A stretch of DNA of 64,000 bases from Cellvibrionaceae bacterium (GTDB taxonomy: Bacteria > Pseudomonadota > Gammaproteobacteria > Pseudomonadales > Cellvibrionaceae): the NCBI GenBank assembly GCA_021151825.1, contig JAGKWQ010000004.1, forward strand, positions 248,001 through 312,000, read 5' to 3'. The translations under genes and the position numbers were made by a program. The notes under the pieces were generated by a model. That model was given only the letters and a program-made list of their open reading frames with translations. It was not told the origin of the DNA and did not search any database. Positions 7,600 to 16,392 of this stretch are shown here, in pieces (the first letter of the stretch is position 1; every line of letters starts with the position of its first letter).

Positions 7600-10500
7600 C
7601 TAGCCATTGGCCAGTGTCGAAAAATGATTCGTCGTGCGCGCACGACCACTTAAGAATTGATGCAAGCTGGCAAACACCAGCGGCACAAATATTAATGTCG
7701 AGACAGTGGCAAATAACAAACCGCCGATTACGGCGCGACCGAGCGGCGCATTTTGTTCGCCGCCCTGACCCAAACCAAGTGCCATTGGCAACATACCGAC
7801 AATCATTGCACAGGCTGTCATTAATACGGGGCGCAAGCGTGTTGTGGCGGCATCAAGTGCGGCGACAATAGGCGCTGCGCCTTCCTGCAAACGCGTGCGC
7901 GCAAATGACACTAATAAAATACTGTTTGCTGTTGCGACGCCCATTGTCATGATGGTTCCGGTTAAGGCTGGTACGCTCAGTGTTGTACCCGTCAGGAATA
8001 ACATCCATGCGATTCCCGCTAGCGCGGCAGGCAATGCGCTGATAATAATGAGTGGATCGAGCCAGCTTTGGAAATTCACCACCACTAAAAAATAAACCAG
8101 CACGATTGCAATCAGAATGCCGGCACTTAAGCCAGTAAAAGCTTCATCCAATGTTTCAATTTGGCCGCGCACTTTAATGTCGACACCGCGCGGCAAACTG
8201 GCTTGGGTTTTTGTGACCAACTCATGGATATCGCGACTAATTGAACCAAGATCACGATCCTGGAAATTTGCATGGATATTAATCATATTGAAATTGTTAT
8301 AACGATTTACAGCGGACACCTGTGATGTACGTTTGTAAGTCACCACATTACCCAGCAATTGTTGTTTACCATCGCTACCTTTACCAATTGGAATTCCCAT
8401 TAACTCGTCAATTGAATCCATTTCAATTTCAATGGTTTTTGCACCGATGTTATAAGTATTGCCATTGGTTTCATTCAACCAATAAGTGGGTGTGGTTTGC
8501 ATACTGCCGCTCAGGGAAATCATCATGTTTTCCGCCACATTGCGCGCGCTCAAGCCTAACTGCTGTAACTGCGTGCGATTCATCTCCAATGACAATGTTG
8601 GTTTGCTCCAGCGTTGGTAAACATGGGCATCAACTATGCCGGGGATTGTGCGCAATTCATTATTGAATGCAGCGGCGATTGGCAAAATATCGGCAGGTTT
8701 TCCACCGATAAATTGCACATCGATAGGGGCGGGAATGCCAAAGTTTAAGGTCTGGCTTATCTGGTCCGCTGGCTGGAAAAAGAATTCCACATGGGGAAAA
8801 CGCTTGGGAAGTGTGAGACGCAATTTTTTCATAATTGCATTGCTGTCCAGTTCACCTTGTTTAAAGCTGAACATGATTTCTGAATCGGCAGACTCAGCCG
8901 TGCCCGAGTTGCCGTTGAGCGTGTTGATGGTACTGTAAGGACCACCAATAATATCGAGAATGTCACCCATTTGCTCAGCGGGAATTGTCGCGCGAATTTC
9001 ATGATGAATTTCGTTAATTAGTACCGGCATTTGCTCCAGTCGTGTTCCGGAGGGCGCGCGTATATGCAGGCGTAATTGACCACTATCTACTACCGGAAAC
9101 AGATCCTGCCCCAGTATGGGAAAGAGCCCCGTGGATAATAAACAAAAACCAAAAAATACGGCCATAAAGCGTTTGCGATTTTCCAGCAAACCGGCAATTA
9201 ACAAAGAAAAACTATGACGAAAAGTTTCAAAGCCGTGATTGAATTTGTGATGAATTTTTACGAACGGATTTTTTGATGTTGATGAAGAATTCTCACCGTG
9301 AATATCTGTGGGTTTATGATTTACCATCATAAACATCACCAGTGTGGGAATTAGTGTGCGTGAAATGATATAAGACGCAATCATCGCAAATACTACAGCT
9401 TGCCCCAGCGGTACAAATAAATAGCTGGCGATGCCATCCAGGAAGAACATCGGGACAAACACAATACAAATACATAATGTAGATACAAACGCGGGTACTG
9501 CAATTTCCTGTGCGCCATCCAGAATTGCTTGCAGCGGCGGTTTACCTAATGCCATTTGCCGCTCAACATTTTCGATCTCTACTGTGGCATCGTCTACCAG
9601 AATCCCCACTGCCAGTGCCAATCCACCCAGCGTCATTAAGTTAATTGTCTGCCCGATTAAATGCAGGCAAATCAGCGAAACCATAATAGATAGTGGAATC
9701 GAAACAGCAATAATTAATGTGCTGCGCCAGTTACCAAGAAATAATAAAATTAAACTTGCCGTTAGTAATGCTGCAATCAAACCTTCGTGCATGACGTTGC
9801 TAATAGCTGCCTTCACAAAAATGGATTGATCAAACATAAGTTTGATATCAATACCTTCCGGCATTTTGGACAGGATTTCAGGTATGGAATCTTTAATGTG
9901 ATTCACAGCTTCAATGGTTGATACACCACCGAATGCCAAGACTGAATTGAGCACACTGCGTGAGCCATTTTGTCGGGCGATGGTTGCCGCTGGTAAAAAA
10001 CCATCGCGAACATTGGCAACATCGCGCAATAAAATCGTGCGACCGCGTTCACTGCGAATGGGGATGGAGCCAATCTCATCAATGGTAGCAATTGCACCAT
10101 TCAGTTTGATATCAAATTCACTATCGCCAACTTTCATGGTACCAGTTGGCAAAATTAAATTTTGTGCACCCATTGCAGTCACAATTTCGGCGGGCGTGAG
10201 GTTATTGGCGAGCATGGCGGCGGCGTTAATATCTACGGATACCTGGCGTGAACGAGAACCATAAGGGAAAGTAAGCGATAAGCCTTTTTTGCTGGAAACA
10301 ATAGGGCGCAGTACGTTGCCTGCCGCATCGCCAATTTCAACATCAGAAAGTGTATCGCTGGAAATACTGAGCTGCACCACCGGTAATTCTGATGCTGACC
10401 AGGCGCGCACACGTCCAGCCTGCGTTCCTTGCGGCATGCCGCGCGCTGCACCATTAGCGCTCATGGTGGTTTGGGTGAGGGCGGCATTAATATCGGTACC

Positions 10501-10794
10501 CGGTTGGAAAAATACTTTGACTATTCCAAGGCCTGCTACCGAAAACGATTCGGTGTGCTCAATATTATCCACCGCTTGCCCAAGCTCGCGTTCAGCTTGC
10601 GAGGTAATGCGTTCTGACATTTCTTTTGCGGTCAAGCCGCGGTATTCCCACATCTCGGCGACGACGGGAATATTAATTTGCGGGAAAATGTCGGTGGGCA
10701 TACGCACCAATACAAAGGGCATAGCCAATAAAATCAGAATCGCCGCCACAATAAAAGTATGGGGGCGGCGCAGGGCGATGTTAACTATCCACAT
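7600..10794 (-). CDS. RND efflux transporter permease
   Basis: 1064 residues, the usual size for HAE-type RND pumps. Visible hallmarks: helix 1 with RRPHTFIVAAILILLAMPF, PTDIFPQI just after it, the first periplasmic loop, and the proton-relay region GGLALAVGILVDDATVEIEN around residues 390-412, which carries the paired aspartates. The internal repeat is present, with a second helix set from about 860. It exports small molecules such as drugs or dyes together with the adaptor encoded downstream; the specificity cannot be read. It is transcribed first in the pump operon and away from the beta-lactamase gene at 11034. Confidence 0.94.
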   Translation of the reverse strand: MWIVNIALRRPHTFIVAAILILLAMPFVLVRMPTDIFPQINIPVVAEMWEYRGLTAKEMSERITSQAERELGQAVDNIEHTESFSVAGLGIVKVFFQPGTDINAALTQTTMSANGAARGMPQGTQAGRVRAWSASELPVVQLSISSDTLSDVEIGDAAGNVLRPIVSSKKGLSLTFPYGSRSRQVSVDINAAAMLANNLTPAEIVTAMGAQNLILPTGTMKVGDSEFDIKLNGAIATIDEIGSIPIRSERGRTILLRDVANVRDGFLPAATIARQNGSRSVLNSVLAFGGVSTIEAVNHIKDSIPEILSKMPEGIDIKLMFDQSIFVKAAISNVMHEGLIAALLTASLILLFLGNWRSTLIIAVSIPLSIMVSLICLHLIGQTINLMTLGGLALAVGILVDDATVEIENVERQMALGKPPLQAILDGAQEIAVPAFVSTLCICIVFVPMFFLDGIASYLFVPLGQAVVFAMIASYIISRTLIPTLVMFMMVNHKPTDIHGENSSSTSKNPFVKIHHKFNHGFETFRHSFSLLIAGLLENRKRFMAVFFGFCLLSTGLFPILGQDLFPVVDSGQLRLHIRAPSGTRLEQMPVLINEIHHEIRATIPAEQMGDILDIIGGPYSTINTLNGNSGTAESADSEIMFSFKQGELDSNAIMKKLRLTLPKRFPHVEFFFQPADQISQTLNFGIPAPIDVQFIGGKPADILPIAAAFNNELRTIPGIVDAHVYQRWSKPTLSLEMNRTQLQQLGLSARNVAENMMISLSGSMQTTPTYWLNETNGNTYNIGAKTIEIEMDSIDELMGIPIGKGSDGKQQLLGNVVTYKRTSQVSAVNRYNNFNMINIHANFQDRDLGSISRDIHELVTKTQASLPRGVDIKVRGQIETLDEAFTGLSAGILIAIVLVYFLVVVNFQSWLDPLIIISALPAALAGIAWMLFLTGTTLSVPALTGTIMTMGVATANSILLVSFARTRLQEGAAPIVAALDAATTRLRPVLMTACAMIVGMLPMALGLGQGGEQNAPLGRAVIGGLLFATVSTLIFVPLVFASLHQFLSGRARTTNHFSTLANG

Positions 10795-11033
10795 AATGAA
10801 GAATGTTTCTTTAGAAGCAATTGCGTGAGGAAATGTTGCATTTCCGCCTTATCAGCAATAAATGCGCCATTTGTAGGTTGCGTGAATGCGAGGGGTTAGG
10901 TATGTTGATGATTGATTATTTGTTCAAAAATAAACAGTTTGGTTTTGGGTGGTTGCTTATTCAACAGTAGCTCGTCTTATTAAGAGCTGCGGCGTATATC
11001 GAAAATTAAATAATTAAAATGGAGATTGTAGTC

Positions 11034-11867
11034 GTGAGAATTTTGTTAACGTTGTTATTTTTATTTCCCCTTTTATCCGTTGCCGAAATTTGTAAAACAA
11101 TAAAGCCAATTGACAATAATACTTTTACTAAAAAAAATGATATTCATGAAATCACCTTTATCGCAATTAACCTGAAAGACAATGGCTGCCGGATAATCAA
11201 TGAAAAGGGTTTGAAGCAGCGACATAGCCCTTATTCCACGTTTAAAATTCCGCATACATTGATCGCATTGGAATCCGGTGCGGTTAAATCTGTTGACGAG
11301 CGTATTGAATGGGATCCGTTGAAATACCCCGCCGCAACCTACTGGCCAGAAACCTGGAAAAAATCGCAAACATTGACTACTGCATTTCAGCGTTCTGTAG
11401 TTTGGTATTATCAAACATTGGTACCACGTATCGATACTAACCAATATAAAAAGTGGCTGGAAAAATTTCAGTATGGTAACCAAACCTTTACACCGGGCAG
11501 TAATCAGTTCTGGTTGAACGGTGAAATAAAAATATCACCGGAAGAGCAAGTCAGCTTTCTTGTTTGTTTGTTAAAAAATCGTTGTGGGGTTAACAGCGAA
11601 ATATTTTCTGCATTCGAACTCATTGCACTGCAAGAATCAAAAAATGGCTTATCGCTTTATGCCAAAACAGGTGCAGGGCCAATAGATCCCAATAATTTTG
11701 ATGGGGCTTTTGAAGGTTGGTATGTAGGATACGTAAAAAATAACGATGGAAAGCCCGTAACCACATTTGCAACTTATCTGCAAGCCGATAGCTTTTCAGC
11801 CCTGCAAAACTATCGCAAGGAACTGTCATTGCAACTGTTAACTGATTTAGGGTTTTTGTCGAAATAA
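11034..11867 (+). CDS. Class D (OXA-type) beta-lactamase
   Basis: 277 residues. A short signal peptide (MRILLTLLFLFPLLSVA) is followed by all class D motifs: Ser68-Thr-Phe-Lys71 (acylating serine and the lysine that is carboxylated), Ser121-Val-Val, Tyr147-Gly-Asn, a FWLNG segment and Lys211-Thr-Gly. I choose the GTG at 11034 because GGAG lies 9 bases upstream and it gives a normal signal peptide; an ATG at 11019 would add five residues and has no ribosome site. All key residues are intact, so it should hydrolyse penicillins. No integron or insertion sequence flanks it, so it looks like a resident chromosomal gene. Confidence 0.92.
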   Translation: MRILLTLLFLFPLLSVAEICKTIKPIDNNTFTKKNDIHEITFIAINLKDNGCRIINEKGLKQRHSPYSTFKIPHTLIALESGAVKSVDERIEWDPLKYPAATYWPETWKKSQTLTTAFQRSVVWYYQTLVPRIDTNQYKKWLEKFQYGNQTFTPGSNQFWLNGEIKISPEEQVSFLVCLLKNRCGVNSEIFSAFELIALQESKNGLSLYAKTGAGPIDPNNFDGAFEGWYVGYVKNNDGKPVTTFATYLQADSFSALQNYRKELSLQLLTDLGFLSK

Positions 11868-11903
11868 TGGTCGTTAATTTTATTATTTAAATTGGAGTTG
11901 GAT

Positions 11904-12335
11904 ATGATAATTATATCCGATATAGAGCAAGCTTTTTTACTGGCTAACCAAATCCCTGAATTTTCCGGCGATTTTGACTATCCGGGTATGGTGGAAAAAA
12001 TTAATGGGAGAAAATTTTTATCACTAGTTTATATCCTTAATGATGAACCCATCGGCTTTAAGTTGGGCTATGAACTTAACTCCAATGAATTCTATAGTTG
12101 GTTGGGTGGAGTGGTACCCAATCACAGGGGTAATGGGGTTGCAAAAAAATTATTACTGAAACAGGAAAGCTGGGTGCGGGAGAATGGCTATTCAACTATC
12201 AGGGTTAAATCTATGAATGATTTCCCGGAAATGTTGTGTATGTTGATCTCAAATGGCTACAAAATTAATGATGTGTCGAATAAAGAATCGCCTGAGGAAC
12301 TAAAAATCCATTTTTATAAAAACTTTTACAGGTAG
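11904..12335 (+). CDS. GNAT-family N-acetyltransferase
   Basis: 143 residues from the ATG at 11904 (TTGGAG 6 bases before it; an upstream in-frame TTG is less likely). The acetyl-CoA loop is visible as VVPNHRGNGVAKKLL (about 70-84), preceded by the GFKLGYEL and SWLGGVV strands and followed by a helix and the NGY motif, as in GNAT enzymes. The substrate is unknown. It starts 36 bases after the beta-lactamase stop and is probably co-transcribed with it. A palindromic repeat lies immediately downstream. Confidence 0.85.
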   Translation: MIIISDIEQAFLLANQIPEFSGDFDYPGMVEKINGRKFLSLVYILNDEPIGFKLGYELNSNEFYSWLGGVVPNHRGNGVAKKLLLKQESWVRENGYSTIRVKSMNDFPEMLCMLISNGYKINDVSNKESPEELKIHFYKNFYR

Positions 12336-12341
12336 ACGATA

Positions 12342-12425
12342 GCGTAGCCCGTAAAGAGTGAAACGTATTACGGGGGAATCGCCAGAATATTATCCCGTGT
12401 TTCGCCAGGTTCCATACGGGCTACG
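12342..12425. repeat. Small palindromic (REP/MITE-like) element
   Basis: An 84-bp unit bounded by perfect 11-bp inverted repeats, CGTAGCCCGTA (12343-12353) and TACGGGCTACG (12415-12425). Inside is a hairpin CCCGTAA (12348-12354) / TTACGGG (12368-12374) around AGTGAAACG. The form resembles the CGTAGCCCG...TTACGGG palindromic repeats scattered between genes in many gammaproteobacteria. It lies between the GNAT and TPR genes and carries no ORF. Confidence 0.7.
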
Positions 12426-12569
12426 TTGAGCGCCGTTAATTGATGTCGGGCATAGTAATTGCTGGCTTTTGGGGCATTGTTAGTACTGTTACTTTTTAAC
12501 TATGCCGGAGATGCAGATTTTTTTTGTGTCGGCTATAGGCAACATTAACCTGCTCATCAAAGGATAAAA

Positions 12570-13280
12570 ATGAATAAATCAGTTTGTCTCTTTCTGGGAA
12601 TGATTGCCCTGTACGGTTGTTCAACCTCATCGACTACCAACCCAACCCAGGCGGTTATTAACGAACCCCATAAAGCCCATGCAGAGCAGGGGCTTTATTT
12701 TATGCAAACAGGGATGCTTATTCAGGCTATTACAGAATTTGATGAAGCGATAAAACATTGCGAGATTAAATATCCGGCGGATGGTAAAAAAGTTTACACA
12801 TCCAGAACTACAGCAGAAAGCTTAATGTATGCGGTACTTTCGACTTCAAAAGATGAATCAGTCGACGTAGTTGATACCGTGTGTTCGGATGCGTATTACT
12901 TGCGTGGTTTTACCGCAATGAATACTGGCAGGTTGCGCGATGCAGAAGGTTACTTGCACAAGGCGGTGAGTATGGCTCCAGTGAATGCAATGTATTTATC
13001 GGCGTTGGGGCATATTTATCAAGTTAAACGCGATTGGCAGCAAGCCATTGATTATTTCGCCCAAGCCGAAGATGCGGCTAAAACCTATTCACCTGAACAA
13101 GTCAGGGTCAGCGAATTTTCACGCGCAAAACGGGGTATCGGTTTTAACTTGATCCAATTGGGTAAGCTGAATGAAGCTGAAGCAAAATATAAGGAATGTC
13201 TGGCTATAGATGCTAAGGACAAAGGTGCATTGAATGAGCTGGAATATATCAATAAATTGCGCGAACAGAATAATCTTTAA
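12570..13280 (+). CDS. TPR-repeat lipoprotein
   Basis: 236 residues. Lipoprotein signal with LYGC (Cys17). At least three tetratricopeptide-type helical pairs follow: one around 40-65 (GLYFMQTGMLIQAITEFDEA), one around 110-135 (YLRGFTAMNTGRLRDAEGYL), one around 142-170 and a last one near 190-220 (NLIQLGKLNEAEAKY). The first two repeats are separated by an unusual insertion with two cysteines (HCEIKY and TVCSDAYY). Such proteins are protein-protein scaffolds in the envelope. An AAAGGA site precedes the start. It stands alone between a palindromic repeat and a terminator. Confidence 0.8.
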   Translation: MNKSVCLFLGMIALYGCSTSSTTNPTQAVINEPHKAHAEQGLYFMQTGMLIQAITEFDEAIKHCEIKYPADGKKVYTSRTTAESLMYAVLSTSKDESVDVVDTVCSDAYYLRGFTAMNTGRLRDAEGYLHKAVSMAPVNAMYLSALGHIYQVKRDWQQAIDYFAQAEDAAKTYSPEQVRVSEFSRAKRGIGFNLIQLGKLNEAEAKYKECLAIDAKDKGALNELEYINKLREQNNL

Positions 13281-13403
13281 ATGCTCCTGGTAAGCCCCGA
13301 ATCCGATTTTATTGAAAATAAAAACCACTTTTATTCAAAATCCTGAAATTGGTTTAGTTAAACTGAACGGAAAAAAATAATTGAATTTATCCGTGTGAAA
13401 ATA

Positions 13404-13431
13404 AAAGCCTGTATTTCCTACAGGCTTTTTA
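13404..13431 (+). terminator. Bidirectional rho-independent terminator
   Basis: Stem AAAGCCTGTA (13404-13413) / TACAGGCTTT (13419-13428), loop TTTCC, followed by more T on the + strand; A-rich bases on the other flank give a T tract on the minus strand too. It sits between the convergent TPR and PEP-CTERM genes. Confidence 0.88.
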
Positions 13432-13470
13432 TGGTGAATGGAGCATAAACCATTATCGAATTTGTATAAA

Positions 13471-14106
13471 TTAATGTTTCCTGATTGTATTTATACGCTT
13501 GCCATAAATCCCTAGTAAACCCATTATAAAAAGCAATATTGCCGCTGGTTCGGGGACACTATAGCGATAAGTCAAATCATCAATCATTGCGGACGTTCGC
13601 AGAAAATAAAACGCTGAAATATCGATATGGGAAATTCCAAAATCAGAGGTAAACGTAATCAGTTTCTTTGCTTCAAACGGCGTATTGTTATCGGGTCCGG
13701 CCCAGCCGGGTGTCTGTTGCGAAAGAGTCACTCCATCTCCGCACAGTGCATTCAGGTAAACAACATCTTCATGGGAGGAGGTAACGATAAGGCTAACAAA
13801 TGTCGGTAGTTTTCCTACAAAGGTTAAGCCGAAATAGGGGCCGCCTTGCAGATAATTTTTACCACTGACGATTAAATCGGAATCCGGATCGTAGCTATTC
13901 AAATATCCGCCATCAATCAATAAACCGCGTGAAAGATATTGGTCTGTAAGTTCCTGGTCAGCCCAGAATGGATCATCCGGATCGGTGTGTACGCGTTCTA
14001 TATCATCAAAATTAATAACGACAGCATGGGCATAGCTGCACATAAACACGGTTAATAATGCAAAAAAATAACGGAATAAAAACACAAGGGATTTACGGTT
14101 ATGCAT
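13471..14106 (-). CDS. PEP-CTERM sorting-domain secreted protein
   Basis: 211 residues. Signal peptide ending around YAHA (about residue 28), a beta-rich body with VVINFDDIE and several Asp/Asn turns, then the exosortase signal VPEPAAILLFIMGLLGIYGKR (quoted in part): a Val-Pro-Glu-Pro motif, a hydrophobic helix and a basic tail. The protein is expected to be processed and anchored or released by an EpsH/XrtA-type exosortase, which is not in the window. The body may be a carbohydrate-binding-like beta sandwich, but I cannot name the family. Divergent from the DUF6345 gene at 14507. Confidence 0.85.
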   Translation of the reverse strand: MHNRKSLVFLFRYFFALLTVFMCSYAHAVVINFDDIERVHTDPDDPFWADQELTDQYLSRGLLIDGGYLNSYDPDSDLIVSGKNYLQGGPYFGLTFVGKLPTFVSLIVTSSHEDVVYLNALCGDGVTLSQQTPGWAGPDNNTPFEAKKLITFTSDFGISHIDISAFYFLRTSAMIDDLTYRYSVPEPAAILLFIMGLLGIYGKRINTIRKH

Positions 14107-14506
14107 AAGTGTCTCCTGGATCCTGGGTGACTTTTACGGAGGGTGATGAATAAATTATTGGGCGATATGCAAACTAGCCTGACAGATTCTCATGATTGCC
14201 CGATGTAAATAACGACTGCGGGGAAAGCATACGCCTGTTAAGTGACACAGAAATATTGATTGGCTCACTAATTAACGTTTTTTCGGCGCTTAAATTTGCT
14301 GAAAATAAATGCGCGTGAATAATTCACAGTGCGGCGGTAATTTTTTGCATTTCGGGTTAGTTGATGCGTCACCTAAGCTAATGCTGGCATTCGATAGAGG
14401 GAATGCTAAGGCGGGTGCTGTAATCGCTTTAGTCATTGGAATTATGCCCAATAAATAGTTATTACAACGCCTATCGAAATAAGGAAAATTTTGCGAGGTA
14501 TTTACA
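14107..14506. other. 400-bp intergenic region between divergent genes
   Basis: No ORF with coding character. It must hold the promoters of the PEP-CTERM gene (minus) and the DUF6345 gene (plus, ribosome site AAGGAAAA near 14480). I see no long inverted repeat or known operator. Confidence 0.5.
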
Positions 14507-15274
14507 ATGAAGAATGCAACACGCTTTGCAGGTGCATTGCTTGCACTTGGACTTCCGCTTTTACACTCTGCCGCTGTTCAGGCTGATTGTTCCGGAAACT
14601 GCGCTGGCTGGGAATCCGTTGGAAATTACAACGGTACTAATCCCAATCTCCCCAAAACCATTCCTGAAGGACAAAAATTTCAGGCGGCCATTAACAAATT
14701 CAGCTCCAGCTGGAAGACCGATTTTGCCTGGAAAGATAATGCCGCATGGGAGCGCGATTTTAAAACGCCAAGTCTTGGCGGGATAGACAATCAATATGCT
14801 GATGATGTGGACCTGGTGCTTTTTTCTGGTCACGGTAGCTCATCGGGTTTTTATTTTGGCGTTAACCAGGATGATTTATTGGTTCATTACAACGATGCCT
14901 ATTTGGGTAATAAAGATCTGGAATGGTTAATTGTGGATGCTTGCCAGGTTCTTAAAAACGATTCCAACAAATTTAATCGTTGGGGCTGGCCGGTTTTCAA
15001 AGGGCTTCATTATGTATTTGGTTACAGCTCAAATACATTTGACGTAGATTCGCGCGGTGAAGATTTTATCAAATACGCCATGGATTACGGATGGCGTGTG
15101 CGCGATGCCTGGATCAATGCCTCCATCGTTTCCGAAAATGGTACTACTGCCGCTTATATGCGTGCTGATAATGGCAGTACCAATACCTACAACGATCATC
15201 TATGGGGGGTTGGTAGTGTGAGTGATGATCCGGTTAACCCCACTACTTTATATTATTTGTCCTGGGGGACCTGA
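14507..15274 (+). CDS. Secreted DUF6345-like protein with His/Cys dyad of a caspase-like fold
   Basis: 255 residues with a signal peptide (cleavage near VQA, residue 26). The core shows hydrophobic strand plus SGHG (His109), then strand plus VDACQ (Cys146), the order and spacing of the His/Cys dyad in clan CD peptidases (caspases, gingipains, CHAT), and as in DUF6345 proteins. I infer a possible extracytoplasmic cysteine peptidase; no activity is established for the family as far as I know. Cys28 and Cys32 near the mature N-terminus may form a disulfide. The next gene, 64 bases on, encodes a secreted protein likely to work with it. Confidence 0.65.
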   Translation: MKNATRFAGALLALGLPLLHSAAVQADCSGNCAGWESVGNYNGTNPNLPKTIPEGQKFQAAINKFSSSWKTDFAWKDNAAWERDFKTPSLGGIDNQYADDVDLVLFSGHGSSSGFYFGVNQDDLLVHYNDAYLGNKDLEWLIVDACQVLKNDSNKFNRWGWPVFKGLHYVFGYSSNTFDVDSRGEDFIKYAMDYGWRVRDAWINASIVSENGTTAAYMRADNGSTNTYNDHLWGVGSVSDDPVNPTTLYYLSWGT

Positions 15275-15338
15275 GTCTGGAAGGATTTCTCCGCGTGGGT
15301 TTATCTTAATTAACGCATTCATTTAAGGAAAAAATGTT

Positions 15339-16343
15339 ATGAAAACCAAATTCATTCAATTGGCAGCCAGTGTGCTGGCGCTAAGTGTTTCCACCGGTGC
15401 CTTTGCACAAACTGATAACGACGTTTATAACAACGACGGAGTTAATAAAGTGAAAGTGCCGCCACGCGATGTGCCGGTTATTTCCGTAAAACCGGATTTT
15501 GTGTTAACTGCAAAATTACCTTCAGTGCCTGAATCATTAACGGTATTTAATGTTGTTGCTGTGGATCCGACTACTATCGATCCGTCTGCAACAGCTGTCG
15601 GGCGCGCTTTCGGTTTTAAATCAGCAGCTAAAAAACAGCACGTGAACAGCAAGAAATCCGTGAGTGTTCTGCACACTGATGCTAATAATCGCACGCTTGA
15701 ATTGTTCGATTCCGGCGCGGTGTTTGTAAAAAATGAAACCTTGCTGGATGAGGCCAGCCCTGATTTATTGGCTAGCTTGAAGCTGGATCGTGAAACAGCA
15801 AAAAAATATTTTGCAGAAAAGTCCAGAAGTTTTCTGAGTGAGACAAAACTTGTAAGCAGTGGTATTACCCTGCGCGATATCACTTTTGGTGATCTTTCGG
15901 TGCAGTCGGTAAGATCCAAACTTGAAACTAAAAAAGTGATTGCAGCAGCGGCTAACTATAGTCTTACTTTGAATGGGATTCCCGCTTGGGGCCCAGGTGC
16001 GGCAACGCGTGTGTATTTTGATACCAAAGGTGTATCCGGTTTTTATAGTGCAGCACCTACCCTGAAGCAGGGCGACATTGCACGTGTAATCAAACCGGAG
16101 GCCGCGGTTGAAAAATACATCGCAGCGGGCGCTCCATCTACCAATATTCGTTTACATACCGGTGTGGTGTATAAAGTGGATATCAGTAAAGTGGAATTAG
16201 TGTATTACATTGATGCCAGCAACAGCGCACAAAAAACGGTAGCACCGCAATACCTGATTAGTGGCCAATTCTATGGCCGCGATTTATCCGGTGAAAAAAC
16301 GGATGTTGCCAGTGACTTTAGTTATCTGGTTCCTGCGATCTAA
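15339..16343 (+). CDS. Secreted protein of unknown function, likely partner of the DUF6345 protein
   Basis: 334 residues, signal peptide ending in AFAQ (about residue 24). No named domain recognised. The middle (LFDSGAVFVKNETLL, then an Ala/Lys/Glu helix, then VKLVSSG-like strands) recalls the PepSY/FTP folds found as propeptides of secreted peptidases, and the C-terminal part repeats a strand-helix-strand pattern with KVELVYYIDAS. Being encoded in tandem with a caspase-like protein, it could be a trans-acting inhibitor, chaperone or propeptide; this is inference. It ends in a strong bidirectional terminator. Confidence 0.55.
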   Translation: MKTKFIQLAASVLALSVSTGAFAQTDNDVYNNDGVNKVKVPPRDVPVISVKPDFVLTAKLPSVPESLTVFNVVAVDPTTIDPSATAVGRAFGFKSAAKKQHVNSKKSVSVLHTDANNRTLELFDSGAVFVKNETLLDEASPDLLASLKLDRETAKKYFAEKSRSFLSETKLVSSGITLRDITFGDLSVQSVRSKLETKKVIAAAANYSLTLNGIPAWGPGAATRVYFDTKGVSGFYSAAPTLKQGDIARVIKPEAAVEKYIAAGAPSTNIRLHTGVVYKVDISKVELVYYIDASNSAQKTVAPQYLISGQFYGRDLSGEKTDVASDFSYLVPAI

Positions 16344-16358
16344 TTATTATCGTTGCAT

Positions 16359-16391
16359 AAAAAGCAGGTCTGATAACAGACCCGCTTTTTT
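16359..16391 (+). terminator. Bidirectional rho-independent terminator
   Basis: Stem AAAAAGCAGGTCTG / CAGACCCGCTTTTTT (one mismatch) with loop ATAA and T tracts in both directions. It lies in the 49-bp gap between the convergent genes ending at 16343 and 16393. Confidence 0.88.
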
Positions 16392-16392
16392 A

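Noticed and set aside
7600..10794. Many long plus-strand open frames opposite the RND permease and the TBDR genes
   Set aside because: They lack ribosome sites, domains and normal protein composition, and lie wholly opposite clear genes.
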